From an uncultured Bacteroidales bacterium (GTDB lineage Bacteria; Bacteroidota; Bacteroidia; Bacteroidales; UBA932): a DNA stretch of 64,000 nucleotides. Location of the stretch: NCBI GenBank assembly GCA_946405435.1, contig CAMJHF010000012.1:23538-87537 (forward strand), written 5' to 3'. Each line of letters opens with the position of its first letter. Position 1 is the stretch's first letter. Shown here in pieces: positions 24,206-33,141 of the stretch. The notes below the pieces were generated by a model. That model saw only the letters and a list, made by a program, of their open reading frames with translations. It ran no database searches and was not told the origin of the DNA. Made by a program: the position numbers and the translations under genes.

Positions 24206-25888
24206 ATGAACCTGACAGCGATCATTACCTCCTTGCTGACGCTTCTTGCAGGAATCGGAGTATTCCTCTTGGCGTGTCAGATGATGAGTTCTAATCTGGA
24301 GGCTGCGAGTTCCGAAAAACTCAAGAAACTGTTCTCTAAAGCATCAGGCAACAAACTTCTTGGCGTAGGAATAGGCGCGCTTGGTACGGCCGCCATCCAA
24401 AGCTCCGGAGCCACCACGGTCATGACCATAGGCTTCGTGAATGCCGGAATCATCTCCCTCACTCAGGCCGCTGCCATAATCTACGGTGCAAACATCGGTA
24501 CCACCGTCACGGCGCAGATAGTCGCGCTGGGTATGCTCGGCGGCAATTCCGTGTCTACCAGCGTTATTTTCTCCGCCTTTGCGGGACTTGGCGCGTTCCT
24601 GGGCATTTTCGCCAAGAAGAGCAGCGGCAAGACTCTCGGCGGCATCCTTGCCGGCTTCGGTATGCTGTTCGTAGGACTTGAACTCATGAGCGGCTCCATG
24701 GAGTCCTTCGCGGCTCTGGATTCCGTCAAGTCTTTCCTTGCTGGAATAAGCAGCCCTCTGCTGCTGGTAGCGCTGGGCGCCATCTTCACGGCCATCATCC
24801 AGAGTTCCTCCGTCATGACCTCGATAGCCCTCACCATGGTGGTCACGGGGCTCATCGGCATCGACCAGGGCATCTATCTCACCATGGGTTCGAACATCGG
24901 ATCCTGCGTGGTGGCTGTCATTGCCGGTATCACCAGCGGCACCAACGCCAAGCGCACTGCCCTCATCCACCTGCTGTTCAACTGCTCCGGCGTGGTGCTG
25001 TTCATGCTGGCGGCCTTGTGCCTTGGATGTTTCGACGTTTCCTACGGCACCATGTTTGAGAAACTTTTCCCCTCGGCTCCGCAGGTGCAGCTGGCCATGT
25101 TCCATACTTTCTTCAACACGGTCACCGTGGCCATCATGCTGCCCCTGACCGGTGGGCTGGTGTCCCTGGTCAAGAAGATGATTCCCGAAAAGCCTGTGGT
25201 CCAGGACGCCGAGTTCTCCCTGCGCTATGTGGATGATAACATGCTCCGCACCCCTCCTGTGGCGGTTTCCCAGGTCAAGCGCGAGATTCTCCGCATGGCC
25301 GGCATAGCCCTGGAGAACATAGACCGAAGCCTGGAAATGGCAACCCAGCTGGACTTCTCGCAGAAGAGTCTTTTCGAGCGCGACGAGCGGCAGCTGAATT
25401 TCATAAACCGCGAGCTGATTGCCTTCGTGGTGCACCTCAGCTCCCAGAGCGGACTTGGAGAGAAGGACCGCCTGTACCTGTCCGGCACCTACCGCAGCGT
25501 ACGCGACCTTGAGCGTATTGGTGACTATGCAGAAAATATTGTCGAATATGCCACGGCCCTTGCAAACTCCGGCCAGCAGTTCTCCGACGACGCCAAATAT
25601 GAAATCAGCCAGATGAAGACGCTCCTCCACCAGCTCTACGGCTACGCCATAGACGCTTACCAGAACGAGAGCTTCGAAGCTCTGGACAAGGCCAACGTGG
25701 TGGAGGAAGAGATAGACGACTATACCCGCAGGATGGAAGAAGGCCATATCGTGAGGATGGAGAAGGGCATCTGCACGCCGGCCGTGGGAGCCCAGTACCT
25801 CGAACTTTCCTCCAACGCCGAGCGTATTGCCGACCACATGATCAATATTGCGAAATCCATAAGAACCTTGGTGAAGCAGAAAGTATGA
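24206..25888 (+). CDS. Na/Pi cotransporter family protein with PhoU domain
   Basis: This 560-residue protein has the duplicated Na/Pi symporter core with hydrophobic helices and the paired QSSGATTVM (about residue 65) and QSSSVMTSIA (about residue 198) motifs, each followed by GANIGTTVTAQ or GSNIGSCVVAV. Residues about 350-560 are a helical PhoU-like region (LERIGDYAENIVEYA, NAERIADHMINIA). It should import phosphate with sodium, with the PhoU part sensing or regulating flux. The downstream aminotransferase overlaps by 4 bases, so the genes are cotranscribed. Confidence 0.93.
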   Translation: MNLTAIITSLLTLLAGIGVFLLACQMMSSNLEAASSEKLKKLFSKASGNKLLGVGIGALGTAAIQSSGATTVMTIGFVNAGIISLTQAAAIIYGANIGTTVTAQIVALGMLGGNSVSTSVIFSAFAGLGAFLGIFAKKSSGKTLGGILAGFGMLFVGLELMSGSMESFAALDSVKSFLAGISSPLLLVALGAIFTAIIQSSSVMTSIALTMVVTGLIGIDQGIYLTMGSNIGSCVVAVIAGITSGTNAKRTALIHLLFNCSGVVLFMLAALCLGCFDVSYGTMFEKLFPSAPQVQLAMFHTFFNTVTVAIMLPLTGGLVSLVKKMIPEKPVVQDAEFSLRYVDDNMLRTPPVAVSQVKREILRMAGIALENIDRSLEMATQLDFSQKSLFERDERQLNFINRELIAFVVHLSSQSGLGEKDRLYLSGTYRSVRDLERIGDYAENIVEYATALANSGQQFSDDAKYEISQMKTLLHQLYGYAIDAYQNESFEALDKANVVEEEIDDYTRRMEEGHIVRMEKGICTPAVGAQYLELSSNAERIADHMINIAKSIRTLVKQKV

Positions 25889-27069
25889 TATCAGAGACCG
25901 TGTCCCGTCTTTCGCCGTCCGCCACCTTCGAGATGGCGAGGCGCAGCGCAGAGCTCTCGGCTCAGGGGATAGACGTTGCGAACCTTTCGGTAGGGGAGCC
26001 CGACTTTCCCACGCCGGACCATATAAAGGCCGCCGCAGTTCAGGCCATCGAGCACAACTGCACCAAATACTCTCCCGTTCCCGGTTACCCGCAGCTGCGG
26101 GAGGCCATTGCCGGCAAACTACGAAGAGAGAACGGCCTTGAGTACTCTCCTTCGGAAATACTGGTGTCCGGCGGCGCCAAGCAGAGCGTCTGCAATGCCG
26201 TGCTGGCGCTCGTAAACCCCGGTGACGAAGTCATCATCCCCGCTCCTTACTGGGTAAGCTATCCGCAGATGGTAAAGCTTGCCGGCGGTACGCCCGTCCA
26301 CGTCTTCGCGGGCATTGAAAGCAATTTCAAAATCACCCCCAAACAGCTTGAGAAGGCCATTACGCCCCGCACCAGGCTCCTCATCCTTTGCTCGCCGTGC
26401 AATCCTACGGGCGCCGTGTATTCCCGTGGCGAGCTTGAATCGCTGGCCGCCGGGCTTCTGCGGCATCCCGATGTATATGTGATTTCGGACGAAATCTACG
26501 AGCACATCAACTACACCGGCGGCGTGTTTTCCATCGCGGCCGTTCCCGGCATGCGCGAGCGCACCGTGGTGGTGAATGGAGTGTCAAAGGCGTATGCCAT
26601 GACCGGCTGGCGGATAGGCTTCGCCGCCGCTCCCCGGAAGATTATAAGCGCCTGCAACATGCTTCAGGGGCAGTACACCAGCGGCCCGTGTTCGGTGAGC
26701 CAGATGGCTGCCGTGGCAGCCTGGAACGGCCCTCAGGAGTGCGTGGAGCAGATGCGCCGGTCTTTCCTCGAAAGGAGGAACCTGCTGGTGGGCCTGCTGC
26801 GCGGGATTCCCGGTCTGGAGGTCAACTGCCCGGACGGCACCTTCTATCTGTTCCCCAAGTGCTCCGCATTTCTGGGCCGGCAGTATCAGGGATGTGAAAT
26901 CGCCACCGCCACCGACCTTGCCATGTTCCTTCTGGAAACAGGCCATGTGGCGACCGTGGGCGGCGACGCCTTCGGCGCCCCCGGCTACCTGCGCCTTTCT
27001 TATGCCGCTTCCGAAGTCACTATAACCATGGCCGCCCAAAGGATCAAGGCCGCCCTTGAAAAACTATGA
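25885..27069 (+). CDS. Aspartate aminotransferase, class I
   Basis: The 394-residue protein matches the prokaryotic aspartate aminotransferase Ib group: LSVGEPDFPTPDHI, the GGAKQSVCNA cofactor loop, PAPYWVSYP (Trp-containing substrate loop), CSPCNPTGAVY (Asn), SDEIYEHINY and the PLP-lysine motif NGVSKAYAMTGWRIGF. It would interconvert aspartate/oxaloacetate with glutamate/2-oxoglutarate and may also act on prephenate or phenylpyruvate, which would suit the nearby aromatic operon. It overlaps the upstream transporter gene (ATGA) and the downstream HD gene by 4 bases. Confidence 0.93.
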   Translation: MISETVSRLSPSATFEMARRSAELSAQGIDVANLSVGEPDFPTPDHIKAAAVQAIEHNCTKYSPVPGYPQLREAIAGKLRRENGLEYSPSEILVSGGAKQSVCNAVLALVNPGDEVIIPAPYWVSYPQMVKLAGGTPVHVFAGIESNFKITPKQLEKAITPRTRLLILCSPCNPTGAVYSRGELESLAAGLLRHPDVYVISDEIYEHINYTGGVFSIAAVPGMRERTVVVNGVSKAYAMTGWRIGFAAAPRKIISACNMLQGQYTSGPCSVSQMAAVAAWNGPQECVEQMRRSFLERRNLLVGLLRGIPGLEVNCPDGTFYLFPKCSAFLGRQYQGCEIATATDLAMFLLETGHVATVGGDAFGAPGYLRLSYAASEVTITMAAQRIKAALEKL

Positions 27070-27716
27070 CTCCCGCCCGGATCCAGAAATCTCCCGACCC
27101 GGAACTCGTTGCCTTTATCGAGGGCGAGATCGTGCCGCGCTACGGCGCCTTCGACAAGGCCCACCGCGAGGATCATGCAAGGAACGTGATCCAGAGGGCC
27201 CTGCAGATGGCCGCCTACTATCCTGTGGACGTGAACATGCTCTATGCTGCAGCCGCCTGCCATGACCTTGGCCTGTCTGTAGACCGCACCACGCATCACC
27301 TGGAGAGCGGAAGGATAATAAGGAGCATGCCTGAGCTTGCCCGCTGGTTTACGCCGGAGCAGGTGGAAACTATCGCCCAGGCAGCCGAGGACCACAGGGC
27401 CTCTTCGGACCACGAGCCGCGCAGCATCTACGGCCGGCTGGTGGCGGAGGCCGACCGCCTCATAGAGCCGGAGCAGATAATCCGGCGCACCGTCCAATAC
27501 GGCCTTGCGCACTATCCGGAGCTCGCCAAAGAGGGCCACTGGCAGCGCACGCTGGAGCACCTGCACGAGAAATACTACTACGGAGGCTATCTCAAGCTGT
27601 GGATTCCGGAGTCGCCCAATGCCGGGCGGCTGGAGGAGCTGCGCCGCATCATAGCCGACGAGCCCCGGCTCCGGCGGATATTCGAGCGTATCTGGGAAGA
27701 AGAAACCGTCTCCTAG
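27066..27716 (+). CDS. HD-domain phosphohydrolase
   Basis: A 216-residue HD-superfamily protein with HREDHARNVI supplying the first metal His, the doublet ACHDLGL, and HLESGRIIRSM. A later EDHRASSDHEPRSIYGRLVAEADRL carries a conserved Asp. Such enzymes hydrolyse phosphate esters of nucleotides. The substrate is unknown. It is the last gene of the transporter/aminotransferase operon and its stop overlaps the stop of the convergent metallophosphoesterase gene. Confidence 0.82.
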   Translation: MTPARIQKSPDPELVAFIEGEIVPRYGAFDKAHREDHARNVIQRALQMAAYYPVDVNMLYAAAACHDLGLSVDRTTHHLESGRIIRSMPELARWFTPEQVETIAQAAEDHRASSDHEPRSIYGRLVAEADRLIEPEQIIRRTVQYGLAHYPELAKEGHWQRTLEHLHEKYYYGGYLKLWIPESPNAGRLEELRRIIADEPRLRRIFERIWEEETVS

Positions 27717-29581
27717 TCCACTTGCATCAGCGCCACCGTGCCGTCCATCGTGGACGCCAGTATCATTGTCCTGCGTCCGCATTTCCACACTTCAAGAGGG
27801 TTCACGAGGCCCACGGACAGTTTGTGTATCCACTGCAGTCTTCCGTCCTCGAGCGACAGGGCGAAGATGTTGCCCTTGTCCGTCGGGGTGAACACCGTGC
27901 CGCCTTTTTCCACCAGGGACGTTGGCCCAATCTCGTAATGGGTTCCGTTGGGGACGCGCCACAGCAGCGCCGAGTCCGGCAGGTGCCCGTCTGCGGGGCA
28001 TTCCACATCGGCCCTGAAGGCGTATGAAGTGTTGAACATCGTCTTGGCCAGCACCGTGCCGCCGTCTTCCGACAGGCCTATCGCCTCCCTTCCTCCGTCC
28101 ACCCAGAAAAGCTGCTCTCCGGTGCGGGCGTCGAGTGCGTACACGCGGCGGTCCGGTACGGCTATGAAAATGCGCCCTGCGGCCTTTACGGGCCATACTG
28201 CGGCGGGAGAGTACATCCTTGAGCCCCGGGGCCTCTGCCACATCCACTGAAGCGCTCCGGTGCGGGTGTCGAGCGAGTACAGGCCTCCGCCCCAGCTGCC
28301 GAAGACCACCTGGCTGTCGTCCACCCAGGGGCGGCACTCCACGAAACCCTCGACCTCGTAGTACTCCCACACTATGGCGCCGGTGCGCAGGTCCAGCGCC
28401 CTGAACACTCCATCCGAGGCCCCCGCGAACACCATTCCGTCGTGGACCACGGGCGATGCCAGCACCGAGCGGCCAGCCCTGGCGCTCCAGAGCGTCCGTC
28501 CGCTGCGAGCCCTGAGGGCATATATGCTGCCGTCCGTGCAGCCGAAGACGATGCGTCCGCGGCTATAGGTGGGGGTGGAGAATATCTTGCCGGGGAACTG
28601 CTTGCTCCACAGTATCTTACCGTCTCTGATGCGGATGCATCTCACGCTCCCGGAGGCCGTGGTGTACCAGGCCCGGCGGCCTTTCCTGGCAAAGCCTGCC
28701 ACCACGTTGCTGTGGTCTTGGAACTTCCATTTTTCGCGGACCTGCGGATATGAGTCATTGACCTCATAGCGCAGCCAGGGGTATGATGCCGGCAGCCCGT
28801 GGGCGTCGTAGCTCACTGTGTCCACTACTTCCGGCAGCGCAGCGGAGTACCACTGCAGGTCTTCGGCGCGGCCGTCGGGATGGATGCGGCGCTCGCTCAC
28901 GCTCACGCTGTCCGCCCACATGGTGAAGATGTTGTAGCCGGTGCATCCCTGCTTGTCCGCGAGCGACGAGCGTCCCAGCACGGCGGGGATGCCGTCGTAG
29001 TCGAGTACCCGGTTCTGATGCCAGTGCCCGCCTATCTCGAAGCGCACACCGGCCTTTTTGAGGGCGCGCGTGACATCGAAGTAATTGAGTACCGAAGTGT
29101 CTTGCGGGTAGTGGTTTATGAATATGCTGGGGATGTCAGGCTCAAGGCTCTCCAGCCACTCCATGCTCTCGCGCGGCAGGAGCGCCGGGGCCATGCGCAT
29201 GTCGGGGCCGCAGTTGCAGCCGAGGAACCTCCAGCCTCCGTGGTTGAGCTCGAACTGCTCGTAGCCGAACACGCTCCGGAAGGTGTTGCAGCCGCTCTCG
29301 GACCATTTGGCGTCGTGGTTGCCGGCCACCACCTTGTAGGGGAGGGAAATCGAGTCCAGAAGGGCCTTGGCGGCGTATATTTCCTCATCCGAGCCGAAGT
29401 CTGTGATGTCGCCTCCAAGGATTACAAAGTCAAGGCCCTCCGAGGAGTTGATGTCGCGTATGCAGGTGCGAAGGTCCTCGAAGGCATGGCTTCCGGGCGA
29501 CAGATGTGTGTCGGTGATGAATGCGAAACGGAAAGGGGCGCTGACCGCAAGCAGCAGGGCAAGGATGGAGGATAGTATCAT
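27713..29581 (-). CDS. Secreted metallophosphoesterase fused to a PQQ-like beta-propeller
   Basis: This roughly 622-residue protein starts with a signal peptide (MILSSILALLLAVSA). Residues about 18-270 are a calcineurin-like phosphoesterase (FITDTHLSPG, ILGGDITDFGS, VVAGNHDAKWSE, FINHYPQ, EIGGHWHQNRV). Residues about 300-622 form PQQ-type propeller blades: AWYTTASGSVRCIRIRDGKILW, FGCTDGSIYALRARSGRTLW, AGASDGVFRALDLRTGAIVW, GSWGGGLYSLDTRTGALQW, ALDARTGEQLFWVDGG, FALSLEDGRLQW. The upstream TTG at 29590 lies inside the -7 box, so ATG at 29581 is chosen. The protein is probably periplasmic or on the surface. Confidence 0.87.
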   Translation of the reverse strand: MILSSILALLLAVSAPFRFAFITDTHLSPGSHAFEDLRTCIRDINSSEGLDFVILGGDITDFGSDEEIYAAKALLDSISLPYKVVAGNHDAKWSESGCNTFRSVFGYEQFELNHGGWRFLGCNCGPDMRMAPALLPRESMEWLESLEPDIPSIFINHYPQDTSVLNYFDVTRALKKAGVRFEIGGHWHQNRVLDYDGIPAVLGRSSLADKQGCTGYNIFTMWADSVSVSERRIHPDGRAEDLQWYSAALPEVVDTVSYDAHGLPASYPWLRYEVNDSYPQVREKWKFQDHSNVVAGFARKGRRAWYTTASGSVRCIRIRDGKILWSKQFPGKIFSTPTYSRGRIVFGCTDGSIYALRARSGRTLWSARAGRSVLASPVVHDGMVFAGASDGVFRALDLRTGAIVWEYYEVEGFVECRPWVDDSQVVFGSWGGGLYSLDTRTGALQWMWQRPRGSRMYSPAAVWPVKAAGRIFIAVPDRRVYALDARTGEQLFWVDGGREAIGLSEDGGTVLAKTMFNTSYAFRADVECPADGHLPDSALLWRVPNGTHYEIGPTSLVEKGGTVFTPTDKGNIFALSLEDGRLQWIHKLSVGLVNPLEVWKCGRRTMILASTMDGTVALMQVD

Positions 29582-29587
29582 ATTCCC

Positions 29588-29595
29588 CAAATTTA
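29588..29595 (-). promoter_or_regulatory. -7 box of the metallophosphoesterase-propeller gene
   Basis: On the minus strand TAAATTTG ends 6 bases before the ATG at 29581. It shares a 38-bp divergent region with the PCMD gene promoter. Confidence 0.55.
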
Positions 29596-29607
29596 CAATT
29601 TTTTGAC

Positions 29608-29615
29608 TATTTTTG
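29608..29615 (+). promoter_or_regulatory. -7 box of the PCMD gene
   Basis: TATTTTTG ends 4 bases before the ATG at 29620, leaving practically no leader. Confidence 0.55.
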
Positions 29616-29619
29616 CACT

Positions 29620-30390
29620 ATGAAACTAAACCGTCTGCTTTTTTGTGCAGTCTGCCTGACTGCCCTTTCTATATCTCTTTCCGCCCAGGGCGGCCCCCAG
29701 CTTTACAATTTGAATTTCGATTCCTGGTGCAAGACCGGAGGAGTCTGGCGTCTGTACGCCAAAGATGCCTCCGCAGGCCAGAAGATATGGGATTCCGCCA
29801 ACCCAGGACTCTCCAAGCTGGGCATCAACAGCTCCACGCCCGAGTATGAGCATGTGGCTGTGGCGGGCGAGGGCAAGGCCGCGGTGCGCATAGAAAGCAA
29901 GAAGGTTCCCTTTGCCTTCGTGGCCGGCAATGTGTTCAGCGGCAAATACATAGGTCTTGTAGACCTCTCCGGTGTGGAGACCATGCTGGGCGCTCCTTTC
30001 ACGGCCCGTCCCAAGGCTCTGAGCGGCTACTACCACTATAAACCCGGCAAGGTGAACTACACTGACGACGAGCATGCCTCCATGAAAGGCAAATCCGACC
30101 AGGCCCTCATAGAGGTGCTTCTTATGGACTGGGACAAGCCCTACCGGCAGATAAGCACCGAAAACGGTTTCATCAATTCCGATACCGACCCCCACATCAT
30201 CGGCCGTGCCCGCATCGTCGTGACCAAGGCCACTTCGGGCTACGTGCACTTCGAGGTGCCCTTCGAGTATCGTAACGGCAAGACGCCCCGCTATGTGTCG
30301 TTTGCCATCACGAGCAGCCGCTACGGAGGCTACGGCACCGGGGCGTCCGGCAGTGTCCTTTATGCCGACGAGTTCGAGTTCAAGTACTAG
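29620..30390 (+). CDS. PCMD-domain secreted protein
   Basis: This 256-residue protein has a signal peptide (MKLNRLLFCAVCLTALSISLSAQ) and then a putative carbohydrate-metabolism (PCMD) domain: LYNLNFDSWCKTGGVW, FAFVAGNVFSGKYIG, GAPFTARPKALSGYYHYKPG, ADEFEFKY at the C-terminus. In Bacteroidales these jelly-roll domains are secreted and often lie beside glycan-use genes. No catalytic residues are known. The gene is divergent from the phosphoesterase-propeller gene and overlaps the DUF2490 gene by 4 bases at the stops. Confidence 0.83.
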   Translation: MKLNRLLFCAVCLTALSISLSAQGGPQLYNLNFDSWCKTGGVWRLYAKDASAGQKIWDSANPGLSKLGINSSTPEYEHVAVAGEGKAAVRIESKKVPFAFVAGNVFSGKYIGLVDLSGVETMLGAPFTARPKALSGYYHYKPGKVNYTDDEHASMKGKSDQALIEVLLMDWDKPYRQISTENGFINSDTDPHIIGRARIVVTKATSGYVHFEVPFEYRNGKTPRYVSFAITSSRYGGYGTGASGSVLYADEFEFKY

Positions 30391-31184
30391 AAGGAGAACT
30401 TGTATCCAACTCCCACTATACCATTGAGGGACTGATCCCAGGTCAGGCTCTTGAGATATGTATACGTCTTGTCGACATCGATGTTCTTGTCGTAGCAGTA
30501 GTCCAGCATGCCATAGAAATCCAGTGCTGAGTGCTTGGAAATCTTCCATTCCAGACCAAGGCAGCCGCGCAGGCGGTTGATGTAGACGTCGTTGTATCCG
30601 CCGAAGCTGTAGTTGGCATAGGCCTGGCTGGAAGTGCTCCAGGTTGCGTTGCAGGACGGGTCGTTGAAGATGTTGCGGACCTCCAGGTAGGCATACGGCT
30701 CTATGGTCGCAAAGCCTTTGTACTGCACCTTTGCACGGGACTTCAGCAGCAGGGGATTCCTCACTTCCTGGCAGTAGTTGAGGCTTTCCGTCTTGTGTGT
30801 CAGGCGCAGCTGCTCCTTGATTGAGAAGCGCCAGTCGCCGGACCTGAATCCCAAGGTGACGTCTGCGCTGAGCCTGTGGCGGGGCGTCCAGCCGTTATCC
30901 CCCCTGTTGTGGTAGATGAATGTGTACGAAACTCCAGTCTTGAGCCATTTGTTCACCTTCCAGCTCAGGCCCAGCTCGGCCTGGTGGCGGTCGATGGCCC
31001 CGAAGCTGTCCTCCGTGCGGAGTTCGTAGCCCGCTCCGAGGTGCAGGCCTTTGGCCAGCTTCCAGTCAAGTTCCAGCGAAGAACGGGTGCGGAAATCGCT
31101 CTTGAGTTCGTTTACGGTGCCCTGTGCTAGCAGTGGAGCGGCGGAGAGGATGAGGGCCGCTCCGATGGTGGTGATCCTTTTCAT
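30387..31184 (-). CDS. DUF2490 outer membrane beta-barrel protein
   Basis: A 265-residue protein with a signal peptide (MKRITTIGAALILSAAPLLA) and alternating amphipathic strands ending in phenylalanine (VGVGYKFSF), the outer-membrane barrel signature. Strands such as SSLELDWKLAKGLHLGAGYELRTED and HRLSADVTLGFRSGDWRFSIKEQLRLTHK match DUF2490. The function is unknown. It is the last gene of the cluster with DUF4956, VTC and beta-helix genes, overlapping DUF4956 by 4 bases, so it probably forms the outer membrane part of that system. Confidence 0.8.
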   Translation of the reverse strand: MKRITTIGAALILSAAPLLAQGTVNELKSDFRTRSSLELDWKLAKGLHLGAGYELRTEDSFGAIDRHQAELGLSWKVNKWLKTGVSYTFIYHNRGDNGWTPRHRLSADVTLGFRSGDWRFSIKEQLRLTHKTESLNYCQEVRNPLLLKSRAKVQYKGFATIEPYAYLEVRNIFNDPSCNATWSTSSQAYANYSFGGYNDVYINRLRGCLGLEWKISKHSALDFYGMLDYCYDKNIDVDKTYTYLKSLTWDQSLNGIVGVGYKFSF

Positions 31185-31945
31185 GCTGTGTAGTCTTTTG
31201 CGCGGGTGATTTCCCCTATCGTGATGGACTCTCCGTGTTCGGGGGTGTAGTGAATCTTGATGAAGGCGGCGTCGCGCAGGAAATCTACGTGGCCTATCTC
31301 GAGGCTGTTGATCTTGACTCCGATGCGCTTCTCAAGGTCGGCCGTGAGCTCGGCGCGCCTTTCGGGCACTATAAGCTCGATGCGGTCGTAGAGTACAAGG
31401 CGAGTTGCGCTGCGTTTCATGGCCCCGGCACTTTCGAGCACGGCGACCAGTCCGAGTACCAGCAAGTTGCTGACGGCCAGCACTGCAAGGTATCCGCCTG
31501 CCAGCTCATAGTGCGGCGAATCGCCGGTGATGCCCACGACTTTGTACAGGGGCGACAGGCCGTTTACGGCGGCCACTGCAATGATGATGAAAAGGTAGGT
31601 CATCTCGCGGATAGGTACTGTCTCGGTGCGGTAGCGTATGACTCCGAAGATGGCGAAAAGTCCGAGCGTGAGGCCTACTCCCACCTCGGCGTTGCCCATC
31701 ATGAACAGGAGGAGCAGCATGGCCGACGAGAACACCATGAAGGTGAAATAGTAGTCGCGCCTGTGGCTTTTGGGATAGTAGAAGCAATGCACCAGCACCC
31801 AGCAGATTGCCAGATTGAGGAAGAACCTTATGGCCAGCTCCGTCAGGCTCTGCGAGGTGGTCATCATGGCGTCGGTGATGGTCTGTACGTCGAGGACGTT
31901 TTCATCCGCCAGGTCGAAGCCGGCGGCAAGGTCGTTCTGGATCAT
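31181..31945 (-). CDS. DUF4956 membrane protein
   Basis: The 254-residue product starts at ATG 31945 (MIQNDLAAGFDLADENVLD), overlapping the VTC gene by ATGA; the frame is open further upstream but that part overlaps the VTC gene. It has about four transmembrane helices (residues 35-165: FFLNLAICWVLVHCFYY, FMVFSSAMLLLLFMM, VGLTLGLFAIFGVIRYRTE, YLFIIIAVAAVNGL) and a cytoplasmic ferredoxin-like C-terminal domain. GLFAIFGVIRYRTETVPIREMTYLF is the family signature. DUF4956 genes travel with VTC-domain genes across bacteria; the function is unknown. Confidence 0.88.
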   Translation of the reverse strand: MIQNDLAAGFDLADENVLDVQTITDAMMTTSQSLTELAIRFFLNLAICWVLVHCFYYPKSHRRDYYFTFMVFSSAMLLLLFMMGNAEVGVGLTLGLFAIFGVIRYRTETVPIREMTYLFIIIAVAAVNGLSPLYKVVGITGDSPHYELAGGYLAVLAVSNLLVLGLVAVLESAGAMKRSATRLVLYDRIELIVPERRAELTADLEKRIGVKINSLEIGHVDFLRDAAFIKIHYTPEHGESITIGEITRAKDYTA

Positions 31946-32733
31946 ATAAGTCGGTTGTTTATTTGTTTTTCTATCTTTCTTATTTTCAGCTTGAAACGGT
32001 TCGATTTGACGTTCCGGTCGGTAAGTGTCACCCCTATGCAGTACTTGCTCACGCGTATGGGCTTGATGCGGTGGCTCAGCAAAATGTCCTTCATCTGGCT
32101 GGGGGCGTGCCCATCCTGCTTGAGTTCTATGATGACTCCGTTGCGCAGGCTCGCCTCGCCGCCGTTCCTTGTGTTCTTGAAGCAAAGACAGGTGTCTATG
32201 GTCAGGCGCTCCGTCATGGCCGGGTTCACCAGGGTTATGCGCCGGAATATGGTCTCGAGAGAGGGCGATAGCTCGCCGGCGCTGTAGCCGGACTTGCTTT
32301 CAAGGTAGGCCGATGCCTCGCGGTCGGAGGTGAAGGTCTTGAATTCGCCCACCGGGATCTGCATGCGCTTTTTCTTGGTGCGACCGTGGTTGTTCTTGCG
32401 CTTTATTTCAAGGAAGGCGAGCTCTGAACCTACGTATATCCTGGTGCGGACCTTCTGGCGGGTGAGGCGCCGGTTGTGGTGGTCGAGGAACATCTGCAGC
32501 CCCGGGGTGTCGTAGTACATGGTGTCGTACTGGGCGGTTTTGGTCCCGTTGGTAGTCAGGGCCCGGTAGCCTGCGGCGCCTGCGTCACGCAGCAGCGGCA
32601 GCAGCGTGGCCTCGTCGGTGAGGTACTTGCTGTCCACGCGGTTCATCAGCTTCACCGAATCCATCTCTTCCAGGGTGATGGGGGCAAGTGCAGAGAGTTC
32701 GCTTTCGGGTGATATGTGCGTGAAATCAGGCAT
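31942..32733 (-). CDS. VTC-domain protein (polyphosphate polymerase-like)
   Basis: This 263-residue protein matches the VTC/CYTH-like tunnel fold of yeast Vtc4 polyphosphate polymerase. Charged strand motifs include RVDSKYLTDE, YDTMYYDTPGLQMFLDHHN, RRLTRQKVRTRIYVGSELAFLEIKRK, NHGRTKKKRM and the terminal VSKYCIG, which would line the tunnel with Arg/Lys and Glu residues for NTP and metal. It lacks SPX or membrane parts. It could make polyphosphate or transfer nucleotides, but this is not proven for bacterial members. It overlaps DUF4956 downstream by 4 bases and the small secreted protein gene upstream by 8. Confidence 0.87.
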   Translation of the reverse strand: MPDFTHISPESELSALAPITLEEMDSVKLMNRVDSKYLTDEATLLPLLRDAGAAGYRALTTNGTKTAQYDTMYYDTPGLQMFLDHHNRRLTRQKVRTRIYVGSELAFLEIKRKNNHGRTKKKRMQIPVGEFKTFTSDREASAYLESKSGYSAGELSPSLETIFRRITLVNPAMTERLTIDTCLCFKNTRNGGEASLRNGVIIELKQDGHAPSQMKDILLSHRIKPIRVSKYCIGVTLTDRNVKSNRFKLKIRKIEKQINNRLI

Positions 32734-33136
32734 CCTGGGTTATGTATTCATATACTTTGATTGTCTGCAGCTTGCCTTTGGCGTCGTAGGTGTACTGGGT
32801 TTTCTTGCGTCCGAACTCGTTGTACTGGAACTTTTTGACGGCCACCAGGCGGTTGCGCTCGTCGTAGAGCAGCTCGCGGCTCACTTTGCCGTCGGTTCCG
32901 TATTCGTAGCGCTCGCGCCACTTCTGGCGTCCGTCGCTCCCGTACTCTTTTTCTTCTATCTTCTTGCCCTCGGGGCTGTATGTGGTGAGGTGGTCCAGCA
33001 CGCGCTGGTTGCTCTTGGCGTCGGTGTTCCACTCTTTGATAACCAGGTTCTTCTTGTTTAATGTCGGGGTGTCCTGTCCCCGCAGCAGCGGTAGTGCCGC
33101 CAGCAGGAGCGCTGCCGTAAGGAGTATCTTTTTCAT
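32726..33136 (-). CDS. Small secreted protein with YD/MORN-like repeats
   Basis: This roughly 136-residue protein begins with a signal peptide (MKKILLTAALLLAALPLLRG). The remainder is a series of short beta-hairpin repeats: YSPEGKKIEEKEYGSDGRQ, RYEYGTDGKVSRELLYDERNR, FQYNEFGRKKTQYTYDAKGK. They resemble YD-repeat / YwqK-like motifs and would form a small solenoid outside the cytoplasm. An ATG three codons earlier (33145) is possible. The function is unknown. It lies between the beta-helix lipoprotein and VTC genes and is part of the same operon. A long frame open upstream in the same register is only a shadow of the lipoprotein gene. Confidence 0.75.
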   Translation of the reverse strand: MKKILLTAALLLAALPLLRGQDTPTLNKKNLVIKEWNTDAKSNQRVLDHLTTYSPEGKKIEEKEYGSDGRQKWRERYEYGTDGKVSRELLYDERNRLVAVKKFQYNEFGRKKTQYTYDAKGKLQTIKVYEYITQDA

Positions 33137-33141
33137 GGCGT

